Source: Paracoccaceae bacterium (GTDB lineage: Bacteria > Pseudomonadota > Alphaproteobacteria > Rhodobacterales > Rhodobacteraceae). From it: a stretch of DNA of 64,000 nt. A model generated the notes under the pieces. It worked only from the letters and a program-made list of their open reading frames with translations. It searched no databases and was not told where the DNA came from. The position numbers and the translations under genes were made by a program. Numbering within the stretch: position 1 is the stretch's first letter; each line of letters opens with the position of its first letter. The stretch lies in the NCBI GenBank assembly GCA_024639125.1, contig JAHEJA010000002.1, positions 81,962 to 145,961 on the forward strand, in the 5' to 3' direction. Shown here one piece after another: positions 25,583 to 33,733 of this stretch.

Positions 25583-26212
25583 TTATCGAACGGGCGGAAG
25601 AATAGCCGAGTCCAAGGTACAGTCTTTGACAACATCCCGTCCACAGGGAACGGGTGCCAAATCTTTGGACAAGCACACGCGGACTTCTTGGATATAGCGA
25701 TCGCGACACGTCACGGTGACCATGTCCTTTTCCAAATTTGGGTTGGCCTTCAAAAAGGCTTCTTCGACAACCGAGGCAGGTAATTTTACACGCTTGTCTA
25801 GCTTTTTGAAAACAGGCGGGCGGACAACGCTTTCATAGGCTTGGCGCGATGTTTCGAAATAGTTGGCAGCGGATAGGCCAGAGCAGCTACCGTGTTTTTT
25901 CCATTGATGCCATGCCAGCCCAGATGTGCCCATGATATCAGTCATCGCATTGGTCATTTGACGGGATGGCGCACGTTCTGGCGTCTGACAAAACGATGGC
26001 CAGCCCTGATGATACTGTGGCCACAGGCCGTGCAAGGTCCAGCCATAGTCGAATTTAGGGTCGCATTGTTCTGAATTTTTGGCGTCGCCTTCGATTTCAC
26101 AAAAGCTTGGGGACCAGCTTAACGACATCACATAATAATCAAAGTCATCAGAATAGGCGGCAGTGGCCACGGTCAAAACCGCGCCAGTAATTAGATTTTT
26201 GATGATGTTCAT
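25583..26212 (-). CDS. Ribonuclease T2 family, secreted
   Basis: 209 residues from ATG 26212 (a longer frame begins at 26233). A signal peptide (MNIIKNLITGAVLTVATAAY) precedes the mature domain. Both T2 catalytic blocks are intact: LHGLWPQY (first His) near residue 65 and WHQWKKHGSCSG (second His with Lys) near residue 110, plus paired cysteines. It should cleave single-stranded RNA to 2',3'-cyclic phosphates in the periplasm, probably for nutrient scavenging. A nine-C run lies just past its stop codon. Confidence 0.92.
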   Translation of the reverse strand: MNIIKNLITGAVLTVATAAYSDDFDYYVMSLSWSPSFCEIEGDAKNSEQCDPKFDYGWTLHGLWPQYHQGWPSFCQTPERAPSRQMTNAMTDIMGTSGLAWHQWKKHGSCSGLSAANYFETSRQAYESVVRPPVFKKLDKRVKLPASVVEEAFLKANPNLEKDMVTVTCRDRYIQEVRVCLSKDLAPVPCGRDVVKDCTLDSAILPPVR

Positions 26213-26338
26213 TCTCTCTTCCCTTTCCGTCACAAGACGTATATAGACACCTGCAAGTTTCCCTACACTGGTAACCCGCCTTGGAAAAGGCCGCCTGCAA
26301 GTCAGGCAACGGGGAAAATGTATTAAGGAGTGACGGAT

Positions 26339-27085
26339 ATGTCAAAACCGATTATGGCACGTGCAACCGCAGTTTGGCTGGTTGACAATACGACCCTTAC
26401 ATTCAAGCAGATTGCTGATTTTGTAAGCATGCACGAACTCGAAGTTCAGGGAATCGCTGATGGTGATGTTGCAACGGGTGTAAAAGGCTTTGATCCTGTT
26501 TCTAACAATCAGCTAGACCAGTCTGAAATTGATGCGGCGGAAAAAAACCCGATGCACAAGTTGAAGTTGAAATTCAACCCGGCGGCTGCTGGCGAAGAAA
26601 AACGCCGCGGTCCACGCTATACACCCTTGTCCAAGCGTCAGGATCGTCCAGCGTCAATCTATTGGTTGGTAAAGTTCCATCCTGAATTAAGTGATGGTCA
26701 GATTTCCAAGCTTGTTGGAACGACAAAGCCAACGATCCAAGCGATCCGTGAACGTACACATTGGAACATTGCGAACATTCAACCAATTGATCCGGTTGCT
26801 TTGGGGTTGTGTAAACAATCAGAGTTGGATGCCGTTGTGCAAAAAGCGGCTGCGAAACGCGCCTCTGAAGGTACGGTAATGACCGACGACGAACGTCGCA
26901 AGTTGGTTAGCACAGAGCAATCATTGGGCATGGCTACAGAGCCAAAAATCCCAACCGCCATCGAAGGGCTCGAAGCGTTTTCATTGCGTGAAGACGATGA
27001 CGAAGAAGAAGATACAAACAATTATCTTGATGCGGATAGTTTCTTTAACCTTCCCGGCGATGAACAGCCCGACGTAGAAGAGTAA
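26339..27085 (+). CDS. trcR: DUF1013 protein, TrcR-like cell-cycle transcription factor
   Basis: 248 residues from ATG 26339, eight bases after AAGGAG; a GTG at 26330 sits inside that site. An N-terminal helix-turn-helix-like stretch (ARATAVWLVDNTTLTFKQIA) precedes ADFVSMHELEVQGIADGDVA, and a second one follows (SDGQISKLVGTTKPTIQAIR); the C-terminus is acidic (EDDDEEEDTNNY). The family is confined to Alphaproteobacteria. In Caulobacter, TrcR associates with RNA polymerase and supports ctrA transcription. No partner gene is adjacent. Confidence 0.9.
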   Translation: MSKPIMARATAVWLVDNTTLTFKQIADFVSMHELEVQGIADGDVATGVKGFDPVSNNQLDQSEIDAAEKNPMHKLKLKFNPAAAGEEKRRGPRYTPLSKRQDRPASIYWLVKFHPELSDGQISKLVGTTKPTIQAIRERTHWNIANIQPIDPVALGLCKQSELDAVVQKAAAKRASEGTVMTDDERRKLVSTEQSLGMATEPKIPTAIEGLEAFSLREDDDEEEDTNNYLDADSFFNLPGDEQPDVEE

Positions 27086-27110
27086 GCATCTTCTTTTGCT
27101 GAAAATTTTG

Positions 27111-27139
27111 AACCCCTGATCTTGGATCGGGGGTTTTTC
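27111..27139 (+). terminator. Rho-independent terminator after trcR
   Basis: An 11-bp stem (AACCCCTGATC pairing with GATCGGGGGTT, one G-T pair) is followed by a T-rich run, 26 bp past the trcR stop. Confidence 0.9.
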
Positions 27140-27183
27140 TTTTCTAAGGTCTATGAAACGCGTGAACCAATCGGGAATACCAC

Positions 27184-28317
27184 ATGAAGATCGCAGTCAT
27201 CGGCGCAGGGCTCATTGGGGCAGCTGCTGCGAAATATTTGGCGCAAGCTGGGGTGAATGTTACGTTGTTTGGTCCAACAGAACCGAGCAACACAGCCAAT
27301 TATACTGGCCCTTTTGCCAGCCATTATGACGAAGGCCGCATTACGCGATCATTGGATGCATCGCCGTTTTGGGCGCAAGCTGCAATCGCGAGTATATCAA
27401 GATACAGAACAATCGAAGCCGCTAGCCGTATTGCATTTTACACTCCTGTCGGAATTTTGATTGCGGGTCCCAATGGATCAGAGACGGTTACACAGGTCAT
27501 TGCGACTGCACAGCATCAAGGTACATCCGCCACATTGATGGACGGTGACGGATTATCAAAACAATTCCCATATTTTGCTTTCGCGCCGTCAGATTGCGGA
27601 GTTTGGGAACAAGGGGATGCGGGTCACATATCACCGCGCCGCTTGGTACAGGCGCAGATCGCATTGGCCCAAGCCGCAGGGGCGCATTGGCACAAGGTCG
27701 CTGTGGATCATGTTGCACCAAAGCTTGTTCATGTGGGCAAACAGGCCCATGTGTTTGATCGCGTTTTGGTCGCCGCAGGCGGATATAGCGATTCCCTTTT
27801 GGGGGGCGCTTTGTCATTGGATGTCTTTGCGCGAACCGTTGCTTTTTTCGAAGTTTCGGCCGAGACAGCGCACCAACTGTCCACGCAGCCATCGTTGATT
27901 TATTATGATACCCAAGGTCGCGATCCCTATCTGTTGCCGCCAATACGCTATCCTGACGGTCGCTATTATCTGAAACTAGGCGGTGACAATATTGATGTAA
28001 AATTAGGGTCCTCGTCAGAAATTTCTGACTGGTTCCGATCCGGCGGGAACCCAGAGGTCCGTGATATCTTGCAAGACCATTTTCATCAGAGAATGCCGAA
28101 AATTAAGGTAAATTCATATCATATGGCGGCCTGTGTCACGACATTTGATAGGTCCGACTTGCCTGTGCTTAGGTCGCTTGAACCAGACCTATATGTCGCC
28201 ACCGCTGGCAGTGGCCGCGCCGCAAAAAGCAGTGACGAACTGGGCCGATTGGCCGCATTGATGGTGCTAGATCAAGCGCGACCCAGCTGGGCGCAATGTC
28301 TCTTAAATACAACTTAG
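27184..28317 (+). CDS. FAD-dependent amine/amino-acid oxidoreductase (DAO family)
   Basis: 377 residues. The FAD loop IGAGLIGAAAAKYLAQAGV occupies residues 5-23, and the C-terminus has the DAO closing motif TAGSGRAAKSSDELGRLAAL. Overall it resembles sarcosine oxidase or N-methyltryptophan oxidase-like monomeric enzymes that oxidise secondary amines to imine and H2O2. The substrate is not shown by the sequence. It precedes the ornithine decarboxylase gene on the same strand but is separated by a regulatory leader, so a joint transcript is unlikely to be the main one. Confidence 0.75.
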   Translation: MKIAVIGAGLIGAAAAKYLAQAGVNVTLFGPTEPSNTANYTGPFASHYDEGRITRSLDASPFWAQAAIASISRYRTIEAASRIAFYTPVGILIAGPNGSETVTQVIATAQHQGTSATLMDGDGLSKQFPYFAFAPSDCGVWEQGDAGHISPRRLVQAQIALAQAAGAHWHKVAVDHVAPKLVHVGKQAHVFDRVLVAAGGYSDSLLGGALSLDVFARTVAFFEVSAETAHQLSTQPSLIYYDTQGRDPYLLPPIRYPDGRYYLKLGGDNIDVKLGSSSEISDWFRSGGNPEVRDILQDHFHQRMPKIKVNSYHMAACVTTFDRSDLPVLRSLEPDLYVATAGSGRAAKSSDELGRLAALMVLDQARPSWAQCLLNTT

Positions 28318-28329
28318 GGGTGGGCTCGA

Positions 28330-28357
28330 AAAAAAATTAGTCGGACGTAATTTTTTT
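28330..28357. repeat. AT-rich perfect inverted repeat, 10-bp arms
   Basis: AAAAAAATTA (28330-28339) and TAATTTTTTT (28348-28357) are perfect inverse arms around an 8-nt GC-rich loop, 12 bp after the oxidoreductase stop. It may act as that gene's terminator (it ends in a T run) or as an upstream element of the next promoter. Confidence 0.7.
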
Positions 28358-28384
28358 ATTGCACGACTCTTTTTGTGGTCCTAT

Positions 28385-28507
28385 ATGCGGTTTCAAGACG
28401 CCAACGCACGCGCCTCTGGCCGGTATAACACTCGTGTTTACGTAGCGACGGTAACGTCTCCTTTTTTGAACTGGTCGGGTAAAAGCCCGGGTACTTATCG
28501 GAGATGA
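28385..28507 (+). CDS. Possible 40-codon leader ORF overlapping the ODC start
   Basis: ATG at 28385 opens a 40-codon frame through the whole leader. It ends CGG AGA TGA (Arg-Arg-stop) at 28499-28507, so its stop overlaps an ATG at 28504 and the ODC ribosome site (CGGAG). Six of 40 residues are Arg. This recalls the ornithine-sensing leader peptide of enteric speF, but no good ribosome site precedes the ATG, and a possible promoter (TTGCAC at 28359, TATATG at 28382) would start transcription inside it. Treat it as a hypothesis. Confidence 0.3.
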   Translation: MRFQDANARASGRYNTRVYVATVTSPFLNWSGKSPGTYRR

Positions 28508-28509
28508 CC
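28385..28509 (+). ncRNA. Ornithine decarboxylase leader (speF-type RNA motif)
   Basis: A 5' leader of more than 100 bases precedes the ODC gene. Alphaproteobacterial ODC genes are known to carry a conserved structured leader, the speF motif, and both position and gene context fit. Visible pairing includes AGACG (28395-28399) with CGTCT (28455-28459) and AACAC-TC-GTGTT (28428-28439). I could not compare it with the Rfam model, so the identity rests on context. It probably controls ODC in response to polyamines or ornithine. Confidence 0.55.
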
Positions 28510-29682
28510 ATGAACGTACACGTAGATCGCCCTCAGGGCGTGGTAGCTTATTCAATTCAATCACACCTAGCTGATTTCATTCGTCGTGCGAATTTTGACC
28601 GCCCAACGCTTGTGTTGTCTCTTGACGCGATTGCACAGCAATATCGTGCATTGGTCCAAGGATTGGGTCGCGCAAAAATTCACTATGCTGTGAAAGCAAA
28701 CCCAGAAAAAGCAGTGATCGAAACCTTGGTCAAAGAAGGGTCTCGTTTTGATGCGGCGTCACGTGCGGAAATCGAATTGTGCTTGGCAATGGGCGCACGT
28801 CCAGAGCATATTTCCTTTGGTAACACGGTAAAACGCCCTGCGGATATCGCATTTGCCTATCGTGCTGGCGTTCGGTTGTTTGCGGCAGACGCAGAAGAAG
28901 AGCTAGAAAAATTGGCAGAACATGCGCCAATGGCACAGGTCTATATTCGCCTCTTGGTGGGCGCGACTGGTGCTGATTGGCCATTGTCCCGCAAATTTGG
29001 CTGCTCGCTTGACATGGCGTTGCCATTGATGGCGCGTGCACGTGAATTGGGATTGAAACCTGTTGGTGTGTCTTTTCACGTTGGCAGCCAAACACGCGAT
29101 GCAAATATGTGGGGCGCAACTTTGGAACAGGTCGCAGCCGTCTGGCGCGATGCCCAAGCCCAAGGATATGGCCTTACTGTTTTGAACATTGGCGGTGGTT
29201 TCCCAGCATCCTATGAATACGATGTTGACCGTCCAACGGTTTACGCGTCTCGTGTGATGGAACAGGTCGATGCGTTGTTCCCAGATGCGAAATACGTGAT
29301 GGCAGAGCCCGGACGCGGCATGGTAGCCGAAGCTGGAATGATTTCAGCAGAAGTGCTTTTGGTGTCGCGCAAATCAGAAGACGATTTGCACCGCTGGGTC
29401 TATTTGGACATTGGTAAATTCTCGGGTCTTGCCGAAACGATGGACGAAGCAATTCGCTACCAGTTTGTGACAAACCGTGATCACCAAGAAATGAGTCCCT
29501 GCATCCTTGCTGGTCCAAGCTGTGACAGCGCAGATGTGCTATACGAAAAACGTCCTGTGATGTTGCCAGTTGGTTTGAAATCTGGTGATCGGATCATGAT
29601 CAAAGCCTGTGGCGCATACACAACGACATATGCAACAATCGGCTTCAACGGATTTCCTCCGTTGGATGTTGTGATTCTCTAA
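28510..29682 (+). CDS. Ornithine (or lysine/ornithine) decarboxylase, PLP fold III
   Basis: 390 residues from ATG 28510, seven bases after CGGAG; an ATG at 28504 is in frame but too close to that site. It has the alanine-racemase-like fold of eukaryotic-type ODC: the PLP lysine in [14 protein letters not shown] near residue 60, HVGSQ near 190, the glycine-rich phosphate loop NIGGGFP near 225, and the catalytic Cys in AGPSCDSAD near 335. It makes putrescine from ornithine, and some relatives also accept lysine. The long upstream leader indicates post-transcriptional control. Confidence 0.9.
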   Translation: MNVHVDRPQGVVAYSIQSHLADFIRRANFDRPTLVLSLDAIAQQYRALVQGLGRAKIHYAVKANPEKAVIETLVKEGSRFDAASRAEIELCLAMGARPEHISFGNTVKRPADIAFAYRAGVRLFAADAEEELEKLAEHAPMAQVYIRLLVGATGADWPLSRKFGCSLDMALPLMARARELGLKPVGVSFHVGSQTRDANMWGATLEQVAAVWRDAQAQGYGLTVLNIGGGFPASYEYDVDRPTVYASRVMEQVDALFPDAKYVMAEPGRGMVAEAGMISAEVLLVSRKSEDDLHRWVYLDIGKFSGLAETMDEAIRYQFVTNRDHQEMSPCILAGPSCDSADVLYEKRPVMLPVGLKSGDRIMIKACGAYTTTYATIGFNGFPPLDVVIL

Positions 29683-30272
29683 ACTTTTTTACGGGCTCTT
29701 AGGGCGGCGGAAATAGTGCCGTCGTCCAAATAATCTAGCTCGCCCCCAATTGGGACACCTTGCGCCAATGTGGTGACAGATACCTGGTGTTCCAGTTGAT
29801 CTGCAATGTAATGCGCGGTCGTTTGACCATCAATTGTTGCATTCAGGGCCAAGATGACTTCGCTAATGGTTTCGCCAACCACACGATCCATCAGTCGCGG
29901 AATACCAAGGTCTTCTGGTCCGATGGAATCCAGAGCGGACAATGTGCCGCCCAATACGTGATAGCGGCCTTTGAACACGCCTGACCGCTCCATCGCCCAT
30001 AGATCCGCGACGTCTTCGACCACGCAAATTTCACCGTTCGCGCGTCGATCATCCGAACAAATGTCGCAAATATCCGAGGTCCCGACATTCCCGCAATTCA
30101 AGCATTCTCTGGCTGTGCTGGCAACGCGGCCCATTTGATCAGCAAGCGGCATCATCAATAACCCCCGTTTGCGAATTAAATGCAACACGGCACGACGGGC
30201 TGATCGTGGGCCAAGACCCGGCAATTTTGCCATAAGCTCGATCAAGGCATCGATGTCTTTGGTGTCGGACAT
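29679..30272 (-). CDS. recR: Recombination mediator protein RecR
   Basis: 197 residues from ATG 30272. It has the N-terminal helix-hairpin-helix ([19 protein letters not shown]), a four-Cys zinc motif near residue 55 ([16 protein letters not shown]), then the Toprim domain ([16 protein letters not shown]). RecR loads RecA with RecF/RecO during gap repair. It is the last gene of the dnaX-ebfC-cytochrome-recR group, and its 3' end overlaps the convergent ODC end by four bases. Confidence 0.96.
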   Translation of the reverse strand: MSDTKDIDALIELMAKLPGLGPRSARRAVLHLIRKRGLLMMPLADQMGRVASTARECLNCGNVGTSDICDICSDDRRANGEICVVEDVADLWAMERSGVFKGRYHVLGGTLSALDSIGPEDLGIPRLMDRVVGETISEVILALNATIDGQTTAHYIADQLEHQVSVTTLAQGVPIGGELDYLDDGTISAALRARKKV

Positions 30273-30274
30273 TG

Positions 30275-30700
30275 TCAAAGGATTCCATTTTCGCGCTGAA
30301 GCCTGCGAACATAAGCGATGATTGGCGTGATATCGGCCTGTGTTATGCCTTTGATTGGGGGCATATCTCCAAACGGCCAATGGTGGGCTTTGACCCCAAG
30401 GATTGCCGCGCGTTCAAATGCCAAATCTCCATGATGATTTGGTTCATAAATCTTATGTACCAAAGGCGGTGCAACGTCTTGTTGACCATGGGCGTTTGGG
30501 CCATGGCAAGAGGCGCATTTTGCGTTAAACGCGACTTTTCCGATGGCTTCGATTGGGGTCAACGTGTCTGGGACTATGACGTCAACAATTGCCGACCCCT
30601 TGGCTGTTGTGTGTTGGGCCTTGGCCTTGGGCGGTGACACATATGTATACCCCGCATAAAGCGCCCCTAGAATTATCACTAAAACAACAGCCTTTTTCAT
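30275..30700 (-). CDS. Membrane-anchored or secreted c-type cytochrome
   Basis: 141 residues. An N-terminal hydrophobic segment ([20 protein letters not shown]) acts as signal or anchor. A single heme motif CASCH lies near residue 61, with a Met ligand in [10 protein letters not shown]. It is a small class I cytochrome c acting in the periplasm. It sits between ebfC and recR with gaps of 14 and 2 bases, so it must be co-transcribed with DNA replication and repair genes. Its electron partner is unknown. Confidence 0.85.
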   Translation of the reverse strand: MKKAVVLVIILGALYAGYTYVSPPKAKAQHTTAKGSAIVDVIVPDTLTPIEAIGKVAFNAKCASCHGPNAHGQQDVAPPLVHKIYEPNHHGDLAFERAAILGVKAHHWPFGDMPPIKGITQADITPIIAYVRRLQRENGIL

Positions 30701-30714
30701 GCACTGCGTCGCCT

Positions 30715-31059
30715 TTAAAAAGGAAGCTTCATACCCGCAGGAAGCCCAAGACCTTCGGTGATTTTTGCCATTTCTTCTTTGGCGCGTTCACTGGCTTTTT
30801 CCTGAGCGTCTTTGATGGCGGCCAGAATAAGGTCTTCGACCACTTCTTTGTCGTCACCGTTAAAGATAGATGGATCAATGTCCAAGGCTGTCAGATCGCC
30901 TTTGGCTGTGCAGGTGGCTTTGACCAAACCAGCACCGGCTTCGCCTTGGACCATGATGGTGTGCAGATCGTCTTGCATTTGTGTGACTTTGCCTTGCATT
31001 TCTTGCGCGGCTTTCATCATTTTCGCCATGTCACCCATAGCGCCTAGTCCTTTGAACAT
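30715..31059 (-). CDS. ebfC: YbaB/EbfC nucleoid-associated protein
   Basis: 114 residues from ATG 31059 (RBS AGGAG). The typical helical start (MFKGLGAMGDMAKMMKAAQE) and the GKGDLTALDIDPSIF-like strand (here KGDLTALDIDPSIF) are present. It is a dimeric DNA-binding protein usually encoded between dnaX and recR, as here. Confidence 0.95.
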   Translation of the reverse strand: MFKGLGAMGDMAKMMKAAQEMQGKVTQMQDDLHTIMVQGEAGAGLVKATCTAKGDLTALDIDPSIFNGDDKEVVEDLILAAIKDAQEKASERAKEEMAKITEGLGLPAGMKLPF

Positions 31060-31073
31060 TTTGTATCTCCTGA

Positions 31074-32849
31074 TTATTCTTCTTCGAAGGGATCCCATTC
31101 GTCTTCGACTTCGGGCAAGGCATCTGCCTGTGCCTCGGCTGCGATCGCGTCAGGGGTTCGAATTTCTGTTATTTTTGAATTCGGGAAAGCCAATAGAATG
31201 GCTTGCACCATTGGATGCCCTGTCGCTTCTGCTTCGAGGGCAAGGTGAGCTGCGTCTTTCTTTTTGGCAATCGTTTCTGCACCGCCAGCATTAACGAGGC
31301 TAACGGCCCAGCGATTGCCTGTCCAAGCCTGAAGTTTGCTGCCCAGGCGTTGGGCCAAATCAGAGGGGGCATTGGGTGTGGGTACAAATTCGATCCGTCC
31401 CGGTTGATAGCTTGCCAATTGAACGCAGCCTTCGACATCAACCAATAGCTTTACATCGCGGTTTGTGCGAATCAATTCGACGACATGGTCGAATGTTGGA
31501 TACCTTGCCAAAGCATTCTCAAGCGCGATGGCGCGCACTGCACCGGTTGATGTTGCAACGGGACCCGATGGGCCAGGATGGGTTGGGTTTGGAAGGCTAG
31601 ACTGCACAGATGTCTGTGACGCATGATTGCTTTGACCACCGGCAGACCCGCGTGACATTCCGCCCCCCGAAGGAGGAGGTGGCGGTGTGTCCTGAAGCTT
31701 GCGCATCAATTCCTCGGGCGAGGGAAGATCCGCGACATGGGTCATACGGATGATTGCCATTTCAGCCGCCATCATCGTGTTTGGCGACGCGCCGACTTCT
31801 TCCAATGATTTGAGCAGCATTTGCCACATGCGTGTCAAAACGCGCATCGGCAATTCAGCAGCAAGGGTTTGACCACGGGCGCGTTCGTCGGGCGAAACGG
31901 TTGGGTCTTCGGCTGCTTCTGGGGTGATTTTAACGATGGAAATCCAATGGGTGATCTCGGCCAAATCCCGAAGAACGGCCATAGGATCCGCGCCATCTGC
32001 ATACTGAGATCCCAGCTCGTTCAAGGCAGCGCCTGCTTCGCCGCGCATGATCATGTCAAACAGATCCATGACACGCCCACGGTCGGCAAGGCCCAACATT
32101 GCACGCACTTGATCGGCGGTCGTTTCCCCAGCGCCATGCGAAATTGCTTGATCCAACAGGGACGTCGCATCCCGCGCCGAGCCTTCGGCAGCACGGGTGA
32201 TCAACGCCAATGCATCATCGGAAATATCGGCATTTTCCGCGCCGGCAATCTTGCGCAAAAGCGCGATCATCACTTCGGGTTCGATGCGACGTAAATCAAA
32301 GCGTTGGCAGCGCGACAGAACCGTTACGGGCACTTTGCGAATTTCGGTGGTGGCAAAGATGAATTTCACATGCGCGGGGGGTTCTTCTAGTGTCTTGAGC
32401 AAGGCGTTGAACGCATTGTTCGACAGCATGTGAACTTCGTCGATGATGTAAATCTTGTAGCGAGCCGAGGCGGTGCGGTAATGGACACTGTCGATGATTT
32501 CGCGAATGTCATCCACACCTGTTCGGCTGGCAGCATCCATTTCCATGACGTCCACATGACGCCCTTCCATGATCGCAACACAGTGTTCGCAGGTCCCACA
32601 GGGGTCCGTTGTCGGTTGACCTTGGCCATCGGTTCCAATGCAATTCATGCCTTTGGCAATGATCCGCGCCGTTGTGGTTTTGCCCGTGCCGCGAATGCCC
32701 GTCATAATAAAGGCCTGCGCAATTCGATCTGCGTCAAAGGCATTCTTTAGGGTGCGCACCATCGCGTCTTGGCCAACCAAATCCACAAAGGTTTCGGGCC
32801 GATATTTACGCGCAAGAACTTGGTAAGTATTTTGGTCTGACTGCGTCAT
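31074..32849 (-). CDS. dnaX: DNA polymerase III subunit gamma/tau
   Basis: 591 residues from ATG 32849; a TTG nine bases upstream is in frame. The AAA+ clamp-loader core has Walker A GIRGTGKTTTARI near residue 47, a zinc motif (CIGTDGQGQPTTDPCGTCEHC), DEVHML, and sensor/arginine motifs. A Pro/Gly/Ser-rich linker follows near residue 395 and then a tau-like C-terminal domain. It loads the sliding clamp and couples the replisome. First gene of the ebfC/recR group. Confidence 0.96.
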   Translation of the reverse strand: MTQSDQNTYQVLARKYRPETFVDLVGQDAMVRTLKNAFDADRIAQAFIMTGIRGTGKTTTARIIAKGMNCIGTDGQGQPTTDPCGTCEHCVAIMEGRHVDVMEMDAASRTGVDDIREIIDSVHYRTASARYKIYIIDEVHMLSNNAFNALLKTLEEPPAHVKFIFATTEIRKVPVTVLSRCQRFDLRRIEPEVMIALLRKIAGAENADISDDALALITRAAEGSARDATSLLDQAISHGAGETTADQVRAMLGLADRGRVMDLFDMIMRGEAGAALNELGSQYADGADPMAVLRDLAEITHWISIVKITPEAAEDPTVSPDERARGQTLAAELPMRVLTRMWQMLLKSLEEVGASPNTMMAAEMAIIRMTHVADLPSPEELMRKLQDTPPPPPSGGGMSRGSAGGQSNHASQTSVQSSLPNPTHPGPSGPVATSTGAVRAIALENALARYPTFDHVVELIRTNRDVKLLVDVEGCVQLASYQPGRIEFVPTPNAPSDLAQRLGSKLQAWTGNRWAVSLVNAGGAETIAKKKDAAHLALEAEATGHPMVQAILLAFPNSKITEIRTPDAIAAEAQADALPEVEDEWDPFEEE

Positions 32850-33025
32850 GGGGTCCAAACATTTTTAGGTGTTGCACTAAGCTACGATCTTAGGCGTGCC
32901 GCGTCCAGTAGATAGCCTGACTTTATTGCTGGCAAAGTCTCTTTCATAGGGCGTGTGCCTTTTGGTGCTTGTGATCATGGCATAGCTGTTTCAAACTTGG
33001 TCAAGATATAGCACAAGAGGCAGGC

Positions 33026-33517
33026 ATGTTTTCCATTTCCGAATTGAACGTTGGCACAGGAACAATCGGGATTGCTCCTTTGGTTGGGCGCAGCGGCGAT
33101 TATGCCGGTGATTTGCAAAAGCTGTTGGAGTGGTCGCCTGATTTGGTGCTGACGCTGACGCAGTTGTCCGAATTAAAGCAGGTTGGCAGCGCCGATTTGC
33201 CGACTGATTTGGGCCTAAATGAAATCAAATGGCTGCATTTCCCGATTGATGACTTTCAGGCTCCTGATGGGGGAATGGACCCGTTGTGGGATGTCATGCA
33301 GGATATTTTGCACACAGCATTGACCCAGAAAAAACGGGTGATTGTGCACTGTATGGGGGGGTGCGGTCGCAGTGGGATGGTCGCGCTTCGATTGATGTGT
33401 GAATTAGGTGAGCGCGCGGATCTGGCGTTAGAGCGGCTTCGAACGCATCGGAGCTGTGCGGTTGAAACCAATGCACAGATGCTTTGGGCCACACATGGAC
33501 AGATTTCACAACACTGA
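33026..33517 (+). CDS. Dual-specificity/tyrosine phosphatase-like protein
   Basis: 163 residues with the CX5R phosphatase loop VHCMGGCGRSG (C109, R115) and an upstream aspartate in FPIDDFQAPDG that could act as general acid. The fold resembles the small CDKN3-like phosphatases common in Proteobacteria. The substrate, protein or phosphoinositide-like, cannot be inferred. It has GAGGCAGG before its ATG. Confidence 0.82.
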   Translation: MFSISELNVGTGTIGIAPLVGRSGDYAGDLQKLLEWSPDLVLTLTQLSELKQVGSADLPTDLGLNEIKWLHFPIDDFQAPDGGMDPLWDVMQDILHTALTQKKRVIVHCMGGCGRSGMVALRLMCELGERADLALERLRTHRSCAVETNAQMLWATHGQISQH

Positions 33518-33527
33518 TAGGTAAGGT

Positions 33528-33621
33528 GAGAGGCTGGACAGCGACCCAAGCGGGACTCGTTACGGCTGCTTCCTTCCGGATCTGACCGGGTTGGCGAGGC
33601 GCTCGCCCACGCCAACCTCTC
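33528..33621 (-). ncRNA. ffs: Signal recognition particle RNA (4.5S, small bacterial type)
   Basis: On the minus strand the conserved SRP core GGTCAGATCCGGAAGGAAGC is present, forming the Ffh-binding hairpin with its GGAA tetraloop. The flanks GAGAGGTTGG and CCAGCCTCTC pair as the terminal stem, giving an RNA of about 94 nt. Ends are set by this pairing. Confidence 0.95.
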
Positions 33622-33733
33622 GAAGCGCTAGATATGGTGCTTTGCATAAGATTGCAAGCAACAGAGCAACATTGATTGCGCTTCTTTTTGAACCATGTCA
33701 TCAGTTTAGCAAGCAGATTGGGCAAATATACTT

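Noticed and set aside
32972..32993. Resemblance to a common cloning-vector/lacZ primer region (catagctgtttc context)
   Set aside because: The match is short and interrupted by a one-base difference, flanks do not match any vector, and it lies in a normal intergenic gap; treated as chance.
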